Made by a program: the position numbers and the translations under genes. 64,000 nt of DNA. It comes from Nioella ostreopsis (GTDB taxonomy: Bacteria; Pseudomonadota; Alphaproteobacteria; Rhodobacterales; Rhodobacteraceae). The first letter of the stretch is position 1. Each line of letters starts with the position of its first letter. Shown in pieces: positions 33,404 to 40,437 of the stretch. The stretch lies in the NCBI RefSeq assembly GCF_004000255.1, contig NZ_RCIQ01000012.1:79556-143555 (forward strand), written 5' to 3'. Below the pieces are notes generated by a model. The model was not told the origin of the DNA, did no database searches, and was given only the letters and a program-made list of their open reading frames with translations.

Positions 33404-34234
33404 CTACACTCGCATTCGTTGTTTCTTGCGCCATGCAGCGGGGGTCACTCCGTAGATTTTTCGAAACTGGCGGATGAAATGGGTCGTGTCCTGCCATCCG
33501 ATGTGTGGAGCAATTTGATCGACGGGCATGTCGGTGTGTTGCAAAAGCTGCGCGGCCTTGGCGACGCGGGCAGACGTGATCCAAGTGCCGACTGTAAAAC
33601 CGGTTTCGGATTTGACGACAGCCGCGACATGAGGCGCGGTGCGTCCAACCGCCGAAGCCACATCGATAAGGGAAATGGGGGAAAGGCTGTGTCGTTGGAT
33701 GTATCGCAGCGCTGTAGCGACCAGTGGTGAGCGTTGCCCATCCTTATCTGCATTTGGCATCGCCCGTGAGACCTCTGACAGGATCAGAGTAATCAGGCTG
33801 CGTTGCACCTCTGCGGTCAGCTCATTTTGCCCTTCTGCCTCTCGCGCTAAAGCCTCGAACCAGCGCTGCAAGCGCGCCTGTGCAACCTCCTCCAAATGGA
33901 CGACTGGGGACGCCCCGAGGCGCACTTCAGAAAATGGCCGCATGATCGCCTGCGCCTCGTCAAAGCCAAAGCTCCCAGCGGAAAATCCCAGAAGCCAATA
34001 ATCGAGATCCTCGCCAGCCAGGGGGCGATGCGGCACACCGGCAGGAACAATCGTCACGCTTCCTGCCAAAGAAAGTGTTTCGTATTTCTGCTCCATCGTG
34101 AACCAACCGGCACGGGTAAACATCAACCCGTGATCGGCGTGCACGGCGACGGGTGTCGGGTGTGTGCTGACGCCCATTTCGTGAATCACATAGCAAGAGG
34201 GATGTGGCGGTTCGAGCCGCTGAAGGTCTGTCAC
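33404..34234 (-). CDS. AraC-family transcriptional regulator
   Basis: Regulator of 276 aa with an N-terminal cupin-like sensing domain (VIHEMGVSTHPTPVAVHADH, VTIVPAGVPHRPLAGED) and the C-terminal double helix-turn-helix (SLIDVASAVGRTAPHVAAVV and VDQIAPHIGWQDTTHFIRQF, then RKIYGVTPAAWRK). It is divergent from the flavoprotein/methyltransferase pair across a 118-base gap and most likely controls it. The inducer is unknown. Confidence 0.87.
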   Translation of the reverse strand: MTDLQRLEPPHPSCYVIHEMGVSTHPTPVAVHADHGLMFTRAGWFTMEQKYETLSLAGSVTIVPAGVPHRPLAGEDLDYWLLGFSAGSFGFDEAQAIMRPFSEVRLGASPVVHLEEVAQARLQRWFEALAREAEGQNELTAEVQRSLITLILSEVSRAMPNADKDGQRSPLVATALRYIQRHSLSPISLIDVASAVGRTAPHVAAVVKSETGFTVGTWITSARVAKAAQLLQHTDMPVDQIAPHIGWQDTTHFIRQFRKIYGVTPAAWRKKQRMRV

Positions 34235-34352
34235 ACAAAATTCCGAATAATCATAAGATCAGCCGATAGTACCCGAATCCACGCTCTCAAGCAACGACGC
34301 CAGCGGGCCTATGTTGAGGCCAACGAAACCTTCAGCATGACTGGATCGAGAC

Positions 34353-35297
34353 ATGGCAAACCTGCACTACGACCTCATCATAATCGGTGGCGGACCCGCC
34401 GGACAATCCGCCGCTTTGATTGCCGGACGCACCCGTATGAAAACCGCATTCATAAACGCCGAAAATCCTCGAAATTTTGTGACCACGGCCTCGCACGGGT
34501 TTTTGACCCGCGATGGCGCCCACCCAAGCGAGCTGTTGGCGGTGGCCAAGGAGCAGCTGCGCAAATATCCAACGGTCAATTACATCGCCGACAGCGTTTC
34601 TGATGTCGCGCGTTTGGCCGACGGGTTTTCCGCGACGACTGCGCAGGGTGCAACAATAACTGCGACGCGCATGCTCATTGCGACGGGCCACCGGGACCAC
34701 CTCGACCAATTGGACTTACCCGGCATCGCGGACGTATACGGCAAGTCGGTTTATCCATGCCCGTTCTGCGATGGATACGAGCATGCCGACGAGGCGCTGG
34801 CCATCTTTGGCCACGGCGCAATCGAGCACTTTGTGCCGATGATGCAGATTTGGTCGCGAAATATGATCGTGTTCACCAACGGCAATTCGCTCGACGCCAA
34901 TGTAAAGGCAGAATTGCGGACCAAGGGTGTTCCGGTTGAAGAGGGCAAGGTCGCGAACCTGAGGTCGACAGGCGGCACGCTAACCCATGTCGTTTTGGAT
35001 GATGGGCGCGAGATAGCGCGGCAAAGTGGGTTCGTCGTCGAGGAATTCTCGTCGCCCGCGACCGATTTTGCCGAACGTTTGGGGGTTATCGCGCAAGAAG
35101 AGAACGATTGGGGCATGCCCGAGCTTGCAGGTGCGTCAGGCACAACGAACATCCCAGGTCTCTACGTAGTCGGGGATGCGCGGATGGGTTTTGCGGGCAT
35201 CGCGGCGGCGGCCTCGGAAGGCGGGTTCTGCGTAGAGATGATGGCCCACGAGGTTGCGATGGAACGTTGGGCGGCACTGCCGGAGGGATCACAATGA
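34353..35297 (+). CDS. thioredoxin-reductase-like FAD/NAD(P) oxidoreductase
   Basis: Soluble flavoprotein of 314 aa. The FAD dinucleotide fold is IIIGGGPAGQSAALIAGRTR near the N-terminus; the redox disulfide is VYPCPFCDGYEHADE (CxxC about residues 136-139). The second nucleotide site is degenerate (AIFGHGAIEHFVP lacks the usual GxGxxA), suggesting that NADPH may not be bound; TrxR-like dithiol oxidases of the GliT/HlmI type share this. The end GLYVVGDARMGFAGIAAAAS is the second FAD contact. A methyltransferase gene follows with ATGA overlap, a pairing known for dithiol natural-product detoxification. Substrate unproven. Confidence 0.8.
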   Translation: MANLHYDLIIIGGGPAGQSAALIAGRTRMKTAFINAENPRNFVTTASHGFLTRDGAHPSELLAVAKEQLRKYPTVNYIADSVSDVARLADGFSATTAQGATITATRMLIATGHRDHLDQLDLPGIADVYGKSVYPCPFCDGYEHADEALAIFGHGAIEHFVPMMQIWSRNMIVFTNGNSLDANVKAELRTKGVPVEEGKVANLRSTGGTLTHVVLDDGREIARQSGFVVEEFSSPATDFAERLGVIAQEENDWGMPELAGASGTTNIPGLYVVGDARMGFAGIAAAASEGGFCVEMMAHEVAMERWAALPEGSQ

Positions 35298-35914
35298 AGG
35301 ATAAGACCAAGGCGCTGTGGGAAAAGCAGGATCAGCATAAGGGCGACCGTTGGCGGCTGTTTCAGGCGGTGAGCGCAGCGCTGCCCGCCCGCCGAGTGCT
35401 TTATGCAGGCAGCTACGTCGATGTTGCGCCCTCGTTCGTTTACGACGACGTCACCTATGCGGACATGGACAAGCGGGCGGCGGCGTTTTTTGCCGATGCC
35501 CAGGGTGTGCGGCAGATCATTTGCGACCACGGTGGCAACGTCGACGGGCGGTTCGTGTTCGCGCATGGAGACTATCGGTCCTTGGATTTAGAGCCGAATA
35601 GCTTTGATCTGCTGATCTCTCTTTATGCGGGGTTCATATCAGAGCCTTGCGGCCGTTTCTTGCGTATCGGAGGGCATTTGCTGGTGAATTCAAGCCATGG
35701 CGACGCAGCTCTTGCCGCGCTCGACCCACGATTCAAGCTGGTGGCGGTCGTCACGTCGGCAAACGGAAGCTACCGGGTCACCGATCAGAACCTCGACAGC
35801 TACATGGTGCCGAAGAAACCACAGACGATAACGGTGGAAAGCCTTAAGGCATCTCATCGCGGCATTGCCTATACCAAATCCCCATTTGCCTACGTGTTCG
35901 AAAGGGTGCTGTGA
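35294..35914 (+). CDS. SAM-dependent methyltransferase-like protein
   Basis: Cytoplasmic protein of 206 aa resembling a class I methyltransferase: RRVLYAGSYVDVAPSFVYDD corresponds to the SAM loop (A-G-S in place of the usual GxGxG), VTYADMDKRAAAFFAD gives the acidic residue for ribose, and FDLLISLYAGFISEPCGRFL the post-motif region. The glycine loop is non-canonical, so activity is uncertain. It overlaps the flavoprotein stop (ATGA) and is probably under AraC control. A strong hairpin follows its stop. Confidence 0.65.
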   Translation: MKDKTKALWEKQDQHKGDRWRLFQAVSAALPARRVLYAGSYVDVAPSFVYDDVTYADMDKRAAAFFADAQGVRQIICDHGGNVDGRFVFAHGDYRSLDLEPNSFDLLISLYAGFISEPCGRFLRIGGHLLVNSSHGDAALAALDPRFKLVAVVTSANGSYRVTDQNLDSYMVPKKPQTITVESLKASHRGIAYTKSPFAYVFERVL

Positions 35915-35928
35915 TGTGCGCTCGAAGA

Positions 35929-35953
35929 GCCAACGGCGAAAGCCGCCGTTGGC
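35929..35953 (+). terminator. strong hairpin after the flavoprotein/methyltransferase operon
   Basis: GCCAACGGCG and CGCCGTTGGC are perfect 10-base arms around AAAGC, beginning 15 bases after the stop. No T-run follows, so termination efficiency is uncertain, but position and stability fit a transcription end. Confidence 0.5.
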
Positions 35954-36242
35954 CGCGTCGCAGAAAATATGCAAAGGGGGCTCTCTGCCGTCGTTCACCG
36001 CAGTCTACACGAAGGTCCGCTGTCGGGAAACGGGCCAAACTTTGCAAAGTTCACTATCTGCGCATCGCCGCCGTTGATGCCGAGCGCAGCAAAGGCTGGT
36101 CGGGAAATTTCAGAGTATTGGGCTGTGAATGTCGGCTTTCGCTGGTCTGAGGTGGAGTCCGAGCAGGTGCCGCGAATTCACACTTTCCGCCCAAATATTA
36201 CATAAAACGGATTATAGGGGCTTTGGTAAGGGCTTGTTTTAA
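35954..36242. other. intergenic region, no gene supported
   Basis: Nearly 290 bases between the hairpin and the convergent end of the fic gene. Short plus-strand frames overlap each other here but lack ribosome sites and family motifs. The last 60 bases are AT-rich. Confidence 0.4.
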
Positions 36243-37364
36243 TTACAATTTTGAAACCTTTTGGTTGAAGTTCAACCAGTACCTCGTATGGCGCCGCTCA
36301 CCGGTTCGGCTGAGCGCTCCTTTCTCGACCAGGTCCTGCAGATCGCGGGTCGCGGTTGCGCGTGAAGTTCCGGTGATCTTGAGATAGTTGTCGGCGCTGA
36401 GGCCGCCCTTGAAACCGCCAGGGCCTTCCCGAAACATTCGAGCGATGGCCTTGGCCTGGCGTTCGTTCAACTGGTCCCTGTGACGATCGTAGAAGTGTGC
36501 CTTGCTGATGAAGAAGCCGACGCGGTCGAGTGTTGCCTGTTGGGCCTTCAAGACAACTTCCGCGAACCAGACGAGCCAATCGGTCACGTCGAGCGTTTTT
36601 TGATGCTGCTCGAGCTGGTCGTAGTATGCCTTGCGCTCCTTCTCGATGGTGAAGGCGAGCGAGATGAGGGTCGGCTGGCCAATGTTCTGCGCCAGCGACT
36701 TTTCAGCGAGGGCGCGACCCAGGCGGCCGTTGCCGTCTTCGAATGGGTGGATGCTCTCGAAATAGAGGTGGCTTAGCCCTGCGCGCGTCAGCGCTGGAAG
36801 CGGCTCTGCTCCCCCCGGCCCGGTCTTGTTGAACCAATCCGCGTATCGCTCCATCTCAGGCATGACCCGCTCTGAGGGAGGCGCTTCGAAATGGATCGTC
36901 GGCCGGTCGAGGCGGCCAGAAACGATTTGCATCGCCTCGGCGTGGCGTCGGTAGGCCCCGATGGTTTCCAACCGGCGGTCATGGGACAGGAGCATCCGAT
37001 GCCAGCGGTACAGCGTTTCGTGGCTCAGCTTGTCCGCAAAGCTGGAATAGACGTCCACCATCATTTCCGCGACGCCCTGTTCGCGCGGTTTGGCAGGGTA
37101 GCTGTCCGGATCGAGGCCCAGATGGCGGCGCAACGAAGACTGGACACTGAGCCGGTCGAGGATTTCACCCTCGATGGCGCTCGTCTGCATCGCTTCCTCG
37201 CTGAGCAGTTCGATGCGGAGTTGCTCGCGCTCCGGCTGGCTGACATGATGGACAGCGCCGAGGATTTCTCCGGACGACAGCAGAAATGTCTGCTCAAACG
37301 GCTCCAGAGTGGAGGCGTCATACCGGAAATCCGGCCAACCGGGCAGCGTCCAGTTCCAAGCCAT
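36243..37364 (-). CDS. Fic-domain AMPylase-type protein with C-terminal winged helix
   Basis: Protein of 373 aa. The Fic active site is intact: IHPFEDGNGRLGR (catalytic His about residue 206), which transfers AMP from ATP to a target protein. The N-terminal inhibitory helix motif is TSAIEGE (residues 61-67), placing it in the class with intramolecular autoinhibition. The last 80 residues form a winged helix (ADNYLKITGTSRATATRDLQ, then DLVEKGALSRTG). The start codon lies in an 11-base inverted repeat, which makes autoregulation by the C-terminal domain plausible. A role as toxin-like plasmid maintenance or defence factor is possible; target unknown. Confidence 0.88.
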   Translation of the reverse strand: MAWNWTLPGWPDFRYDASTLEPFEQTFLLSSGEILGAVHHVSQPEREQLRIELLSEEAMQTSAIEGEILDRLSVQSSLRRHLGLDPDSYPAKPREQGVAEMMVDVYSSFADKLSHETLYRWHRMLLSHDRRLETIGAYRRHAEAMQIVSGRLDRPTIHFEAPPSERVMPEMERYADWFNKTGPGGAEPLPALTRAGLSHLYFESIHPFEDGNGRLGRALAEKSLAQNIGQPTLISLAFTIEKERKAYYDQLEQHQKTLDVTDWLVWFAEVVLKAQQATLDRVGFFISKAHFYDRHRDQLNERQAKAIARMFREGPGGFKGGLSADNYLKITGTSRATATRDLQDLVEKGALSRTGERRHTRYWLNFNQKVSKL

Positions 37365-37393
37365 GAGTTATAGACGTCCTTTCTATAACTCAT
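37363..37393. promoter_or_regulatory. 11-bp perfect inverted repeat over the fic start
   Basis: ATGAGTTATAG and CTATAACTCAT are exact complements separated by nine bases. One arm overlaps the fic start codon and the other covers the expected promoter -10 region. A protein bound here would block transcription and translation of fic. Confidence 0.65.
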
Positions 37394-37484
37394 ATCTAGA
37401 TCACTTTTGAGGCATAGAAGTCAACTCTATCGCTCAAAGGACCTGCGGGATGGGATGTCCCACAAACCGACGCGAGGCCTTGAG

Positions 37485-37688
37485 CTAGGCCTTTTCAAGG
37501 TGCGTCAGGTCTTGCTGACGCGATCTGGGGGTCGTCGGATCGACAGGGTTTTGTTTCGGCGCTTGAATGAATGGTTCATAGCGAACGTCCGCCATGGCGC
37601 CGTCGAACCACGCTGGCTGCAGATCGCAATTATTCCACTGGTAGAGATAGCCCACCAGCTTGCCGGTTTTCTTGCAGAGGATGTGCAT
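37485..37688 (-). CDS. small hypothetical protein, 67 aa
   Basis: A short basic protein beginning MHILCKKTGKLVGYLYQWNN and containing ADVRYEPFIQAPKQNP. The CKKTG-LVGYLYQW pattern reads like a conserved plasmid small protein but I cannot name a family. No ribosome site is obvious before this ATG, and an upstream in-frame ATG at 37817 would add 43 low-complexity residues. Downstream of the VirC2-like gene on the same strand, so it may be part of that transcript. Confidence 0.4.
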   Translation of the reverse strand: MHILCKKTGKLVGYLYQWNNCDLQPAWFDGAMADVRYEPFIQAPKQNPVDPTTPRSRQQDLTHLEKA

Positions 37689-37883
37689 GATCGGTTCACC
37701 GGTGAGGCGAGGAATTCTGGTCAATTTGCGCTCCTGAATCCAGGACCTCGTTACGCTCGAACATGGAGGCCAATTAAATGTTTTCGGCCTGTTAATGGCG
37801 CGTTTCTGCATGTGCAATATGAATCGGAATGCGTCAGCGGAATTCCACTAGCCGATTGCAAGATGTCCTTTTGGATAGGTGTT

Positions 37884-38567
37884 TTACTGCACCGTATTCT
37901 CTTGCGGCGATGCGGTACGATCTTCGATCTCCTCCAGGATCATGTCGATCTCGCCCCATATGCGTGGTTCCACCTGGCCGCGGATCAGGGCCCATTTGCT
38001 CAAGACGTCGAGGGGGTCGTGGTCCCGGAGGAGGACACCCAAGCTGGCCGCATCGACTGCCAGAGATGTCCGGGCCTGCCACCGCGTGTTTCGAGTGCGT
38101 CGCTCCTCTGCGACTGGGGCGAAGACCGGCGACAGTTGCCAGCCTTTGACTGCACGGCGCAGGGCGGCACGCACCACATGTGCTGGCTCAACACCACAAG
38201 TCTCCAGCGCTGCTTCCTGTCGTTCGAGTGCGTTGACCCTGATGTCGATCTTCCGGGTCGGGTTCAAAGCTCGCGCCGATACGGGAGCTCTCAGGCTGGT
38301 ATGCGGGTCAGAGCTTTCCGCGGTGACTTGGTGCGGCGCCACGGCACCTTCCGGCACACGCTCTGACTCGTGCCGAACAGCGTCAACGTCAACGTCAACG
38401 TCAACGTCAACGTCAACGTCAACGTCAACGTCAGCGGCTGGGGTCCCTGTCTTTGTTGCTGTGACCTGTGCCTCATCTTCCTTCCCGGAAACCTCGCGGT
38501 CACCCTGTTGCAGGGTGGCGGCGTAGGCAGGGTCGGGCCTGGTGATGGTCGGGATCTTCTTGCGCAA
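37884..38567 (-). CDS. VirC2-like relaxosome accessory protein with Asp-Val repeat
   Basis: Protein of about 227 aa downstream of the VirC1-like gene. The C-terminal half (NALERQEAALETCGVEPAHV, VRAALRRAVKGWQLSPVF, then DPLDVLSKWALI) fits the ribbon-helix-helix fold and general pattern of VirC2, which binds DNA near the transfer origin. I choose a TTG start because GAGGA precedes it and the frame upstream overlaps virC1. Around residue 49-64 lies an eight-fold Asp-Val repeat from an exact 6-bp tandem repeat, within an otherwise charged linker. VirC2 identity rests on context and weak similarity. Confidence 0.6.
   Translation of the reverse strand: MRKKIPTITRPDPAYAATLQQGDREVSGKEDEAQVTATKTGTPAADVDVDVDVDVDVDVDVDAVRHESERVPEGAVAPHQVTAESSDPHTSLRAPVSARALNPTRKIDIRVNALERQEAALETCGVEPAHVVRAALRRAVKGWQLSPVFAPVAEERRTRNTRWQARTSLAVDAASLGVLLRDHDPLDVLSKWALIRGQVEPRIWGEIDMILEEIEDRTASPQENTVQ
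38385..38432. repeat. eight tandem copies of a 6-bp unit (aacgtc)
   Basis: An exact hexanucleotide array within the VirC2-like gene, encoding (Asp-Val)8 on the minus strand. Because the unit is two codons long, copy-number slippage changes linker length without shifting the frame. Confidence 0.95.
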
Positions 38568-38577
38568 TCGACTGTCC

Positions 38578-39297
38578 TCACGCCGCAAGAATGTTGTTGA
38601 GAATGTCCGTCGCCTCCTCGAGTGCCTCGACGACATGACGTACATGTGGACGCATCAGGGGATTCGGATCGGATTGCTTTACCAGCGCCAGAGCATGAAG
38701 AAGCCCTTTCTGATCCATCTCCTTGTAGGTGTTCCGCCGCATCATGACGGTCTCAATCACCGGAAATCGGGTGAGCGCTTCCTCAATCAGGGCGGCATCA
38801 GCCCGGGTGGTTTTCGGGTCGACCATGTTGAGGACGACGTGGTGGCGCGGAAGGCTGGAAGGGTCGTCAACACGGGTTTTCAGCTTCTCATACCAATCAG
38901 CTGTCTGTGCGCCGACATCGAAATCAGACGTCGACAGCATGACGGGCGTCACGATGTGGTCCGCAAGCACCGCGATGCCGTCTGACCATTCGGCACCGAC
39001 TCCTGCGGTATCGATGAAGATGAAGTCTGCCGTGTCTGCCATGTAGACCTGATCGATCTGATCCTCGACACCCGCCACGGTTTCGACAGTTGCAGAGGAG
39101 AGAAGCGGCGAACTCAGCCCACCGGCTTCCGCCCGAGCATGCCAGGCCCCGAGTACTCTCGTGCTGTCCGTGTCGATCAACAACACTCTGCGTCCGGCGG
39201 CGATCGCGGCGCTGATCAAGGCGCGCGAAAGCGTCGTTTTTCCACTGCCCCCTTTCCGGGCCATCGCTGCGATCACCACAAGATTTTCGTTCGGCAT
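38578..39297 (-). CDS. virC1: VirC1-like ParA-family ATPase
   Basis: Deviant-Walker ATPase of 239 aa. The ParA-type P-loop is ARKGGSGKTTLSRALI (Lys about 14 and 20), Walker A' DFIFIDTAGVGAEWSDGI and the LIDTDSTRVLGAWHARA block match VirC1 of Agrobacterium, as does the C-terminal FPVIETVMMRRNTYKEMDQK, then GLLHALAL. VirC1 gathers relaxosomes at the cell pole and stimulates T-strand formation. GGAGGG precedes the ATG by seven bases. The VirC2-like gene follows after ten bases. Lack of a nearby ParB and the similarity argue for transfer rather than segregation. Confidence 0.8.
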   Translation of the reverse strand: MPNENLVVIAAMARKGGSGKTTLSRALISAAIAAGRRVLLIDTDSTRVLGAWHARAEAGGLSSPLLSSATVETVAGVEDQIDQVYMADTADFIFIDTAGVGAEWSDGIAVLADHIVTPVMLSTSDFDVGAQTADWYEKLKTRVDDPSSLPRHHVVLNMVDPKTTRADAALIEEALTRFPVIETVMMRRNTYKEMDQKGLLHALALVKQSDPNPLMRPHVRHVVEALEEATDILNNILAA

Positions 39298-39849
39298 TCT
39301 GACCCTCCGCAAAAATAGTGAATCGCAACGATAATGCCAAAACGTCGCTAAACGCATGAGACGGAGGGGTCAAGCAGAAGTCGGGATGCGACCCGCGTCT
39401 GGCATGCTGCGGGCTGCGTTGTGCGATGACCGTGCGACGTCGCCCATGTCGCTGTCAGCATTCGTCGCGGGGCACCACACACCCTCCAAGTGTCGGGATG
39501 CGCTTGGCGATGTGCTGCGGACGGAATGCAGGAGACGGATAGCGCGTTCCAGACGACGGGAGGTAGTCTCGCGTATGTCGTTCTGCGGGTGACGCGAGAC
39601 GGTTAGCGCGCGGCAAAACCCGTCTTGCAGGGTGCAAGAGACGGGGCGCAAAAGACGCGATGCGCGATGCGGAGACCGCATCGCGTGGTGCAATGAGCGC
39701 GAAGCGCGATCCATTTGACAAAGGACGGGAAATCGCCCCTGCAGGGCGATTTTCTACATTGAGTACAAGCCCTTATGGCCGACTCCACTTGCGTTGGGAG
39801 AAGGCCTGCTTGTACGAAGTTGGCAAGAAATAGGAACGTTAACTTCAAA
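39298..39849. other. oriT: candidate origin of transfer (oriT) region
   Basis: Gap between the divergent VirC1 and MobC/relaxase genes, rich in repeats. CCCGTCTTGCA pairs with TGCAAGAGACGGG (39619-39645, two extra bases). CGCGATGCGG pairs perfectly with CCGCATCGCG (39663-39685). AAATCGCCC pairs with GGGCGATTT (39730-39752). GAGACGGATAGCGCG (39532) and GAGACGGTTAGCGCG (39596) are direct repeats with one mismatch, and GAGACGG recurs at 39358 and 39638. Such arrays beside relaxosome genes are typical of oriT. No canonical VirD2 nick sequence was recognised. Confidence 0.5.
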
Positions 39850-40437
39850 ATGTCCCGCCGTCGCAGACTGTCAGAGATCGAGCGATCGACCATCGCCCAG
39901 GAGCGCCGGAACGGCGTCTCCGCGGCGTCATTGGCCGCGCGCTACGATGTCAGCCTGAAGACGATCTACAACGTGGTGAACCACGCCGATGAGCGTCAGA
40001 CAGCGAACGGCAGCCGATCGCGGGTTGTGGGGATCCGGGTCTCGGACGATGACCTGCGCCGGTTCGACGCGGCGCTGTCGCGGCGCGGGATTGCGCACCG
40101 CTCGGATGCCATGCGTCGCCTGATGCTGGCGGCCGAAAGTGTCTTCCTACCCGACGACGAGATGTGCGACGAGTTGCGCAGCCTCGGCGCCGCGCTCAAC
40201 CGGGTCGGTAACAACGTGAACCAGATCGCGCGACGTCTGAACGAGGCCAAGGTGCGGGGTGAGAGACTGTCCTACCCGGCCTCAAGTCACCGTGACGTCC
40301 GCGCGCTTGCGGGTCTGGTCTTCGATCTGGCCGACCAGGTCCAGGAGATGTCGCGCGCGCGGCGTAGCGTGCTGGACCTTGAGATCAGCTCTGCCCTGGC
40401 GGACCTCGCCGAGAGGGATGAGAATGGCGCGGAGTGA
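39850..40437 (+). CDS. mobC: MobC/VirD1-like relaxosome accessory protein
   Basis: DNA-binding protein of 195 aa. An N-terminal helix-turn-helix (RNGVSAASLAARYDVSLKTI) is followed by a ribbon-helix-helix region (VGIRVSDDDLRRFDAALSRR) and the MobC signature LRSLGAALNRVGNNVNQIAR, then RLNEA. MobC/VirD1 proteins melt the nick region and help the relaxase. The ATG that yields MSRRRRLSEIE is preferred to earlier starts because the coding signal begins there. It overlaps the relaxase gene by 14 bases. Confidence 0.85.
   Translation: MSRRRRLSEIERSTIAQERRNGVSAASLAARYDVSLKTIYNVVNHADERQTANGSRSRVVGIRVSDDDLRRFDAALSRRGIAHRSDAMRRLMLAAESVFLPDDEMCDELRSLGAALNRVGNNVNQIARRLNEAKVRGERLSYPASSHRDVRALAGLVFDLADQVQEMSRARRSVLDLEISSALADLAERDENGAE

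Noticed and set aside
37407..38366. Long plus-strand frame of 319 codons opposite the VirC2-like gene
   Set aside because: Its sequence is the complement shadow of the VirC2-like gene, crosses the small minus-strand gene, has no ribosome site and no family likeness.
38385..38432. CRISPR-like or iteron array
   Set aside because: The units are six bases with no spacers and encode a dipeptide repeat inside a gene, so it is a coding microsatellite.
38578..39297. Plasmid-partition ParA
   Set aside because: No ParB or centromere-like repeats nearby, and motifs beyond the P-loop match VirC1; it sits beside relaxosome genes.
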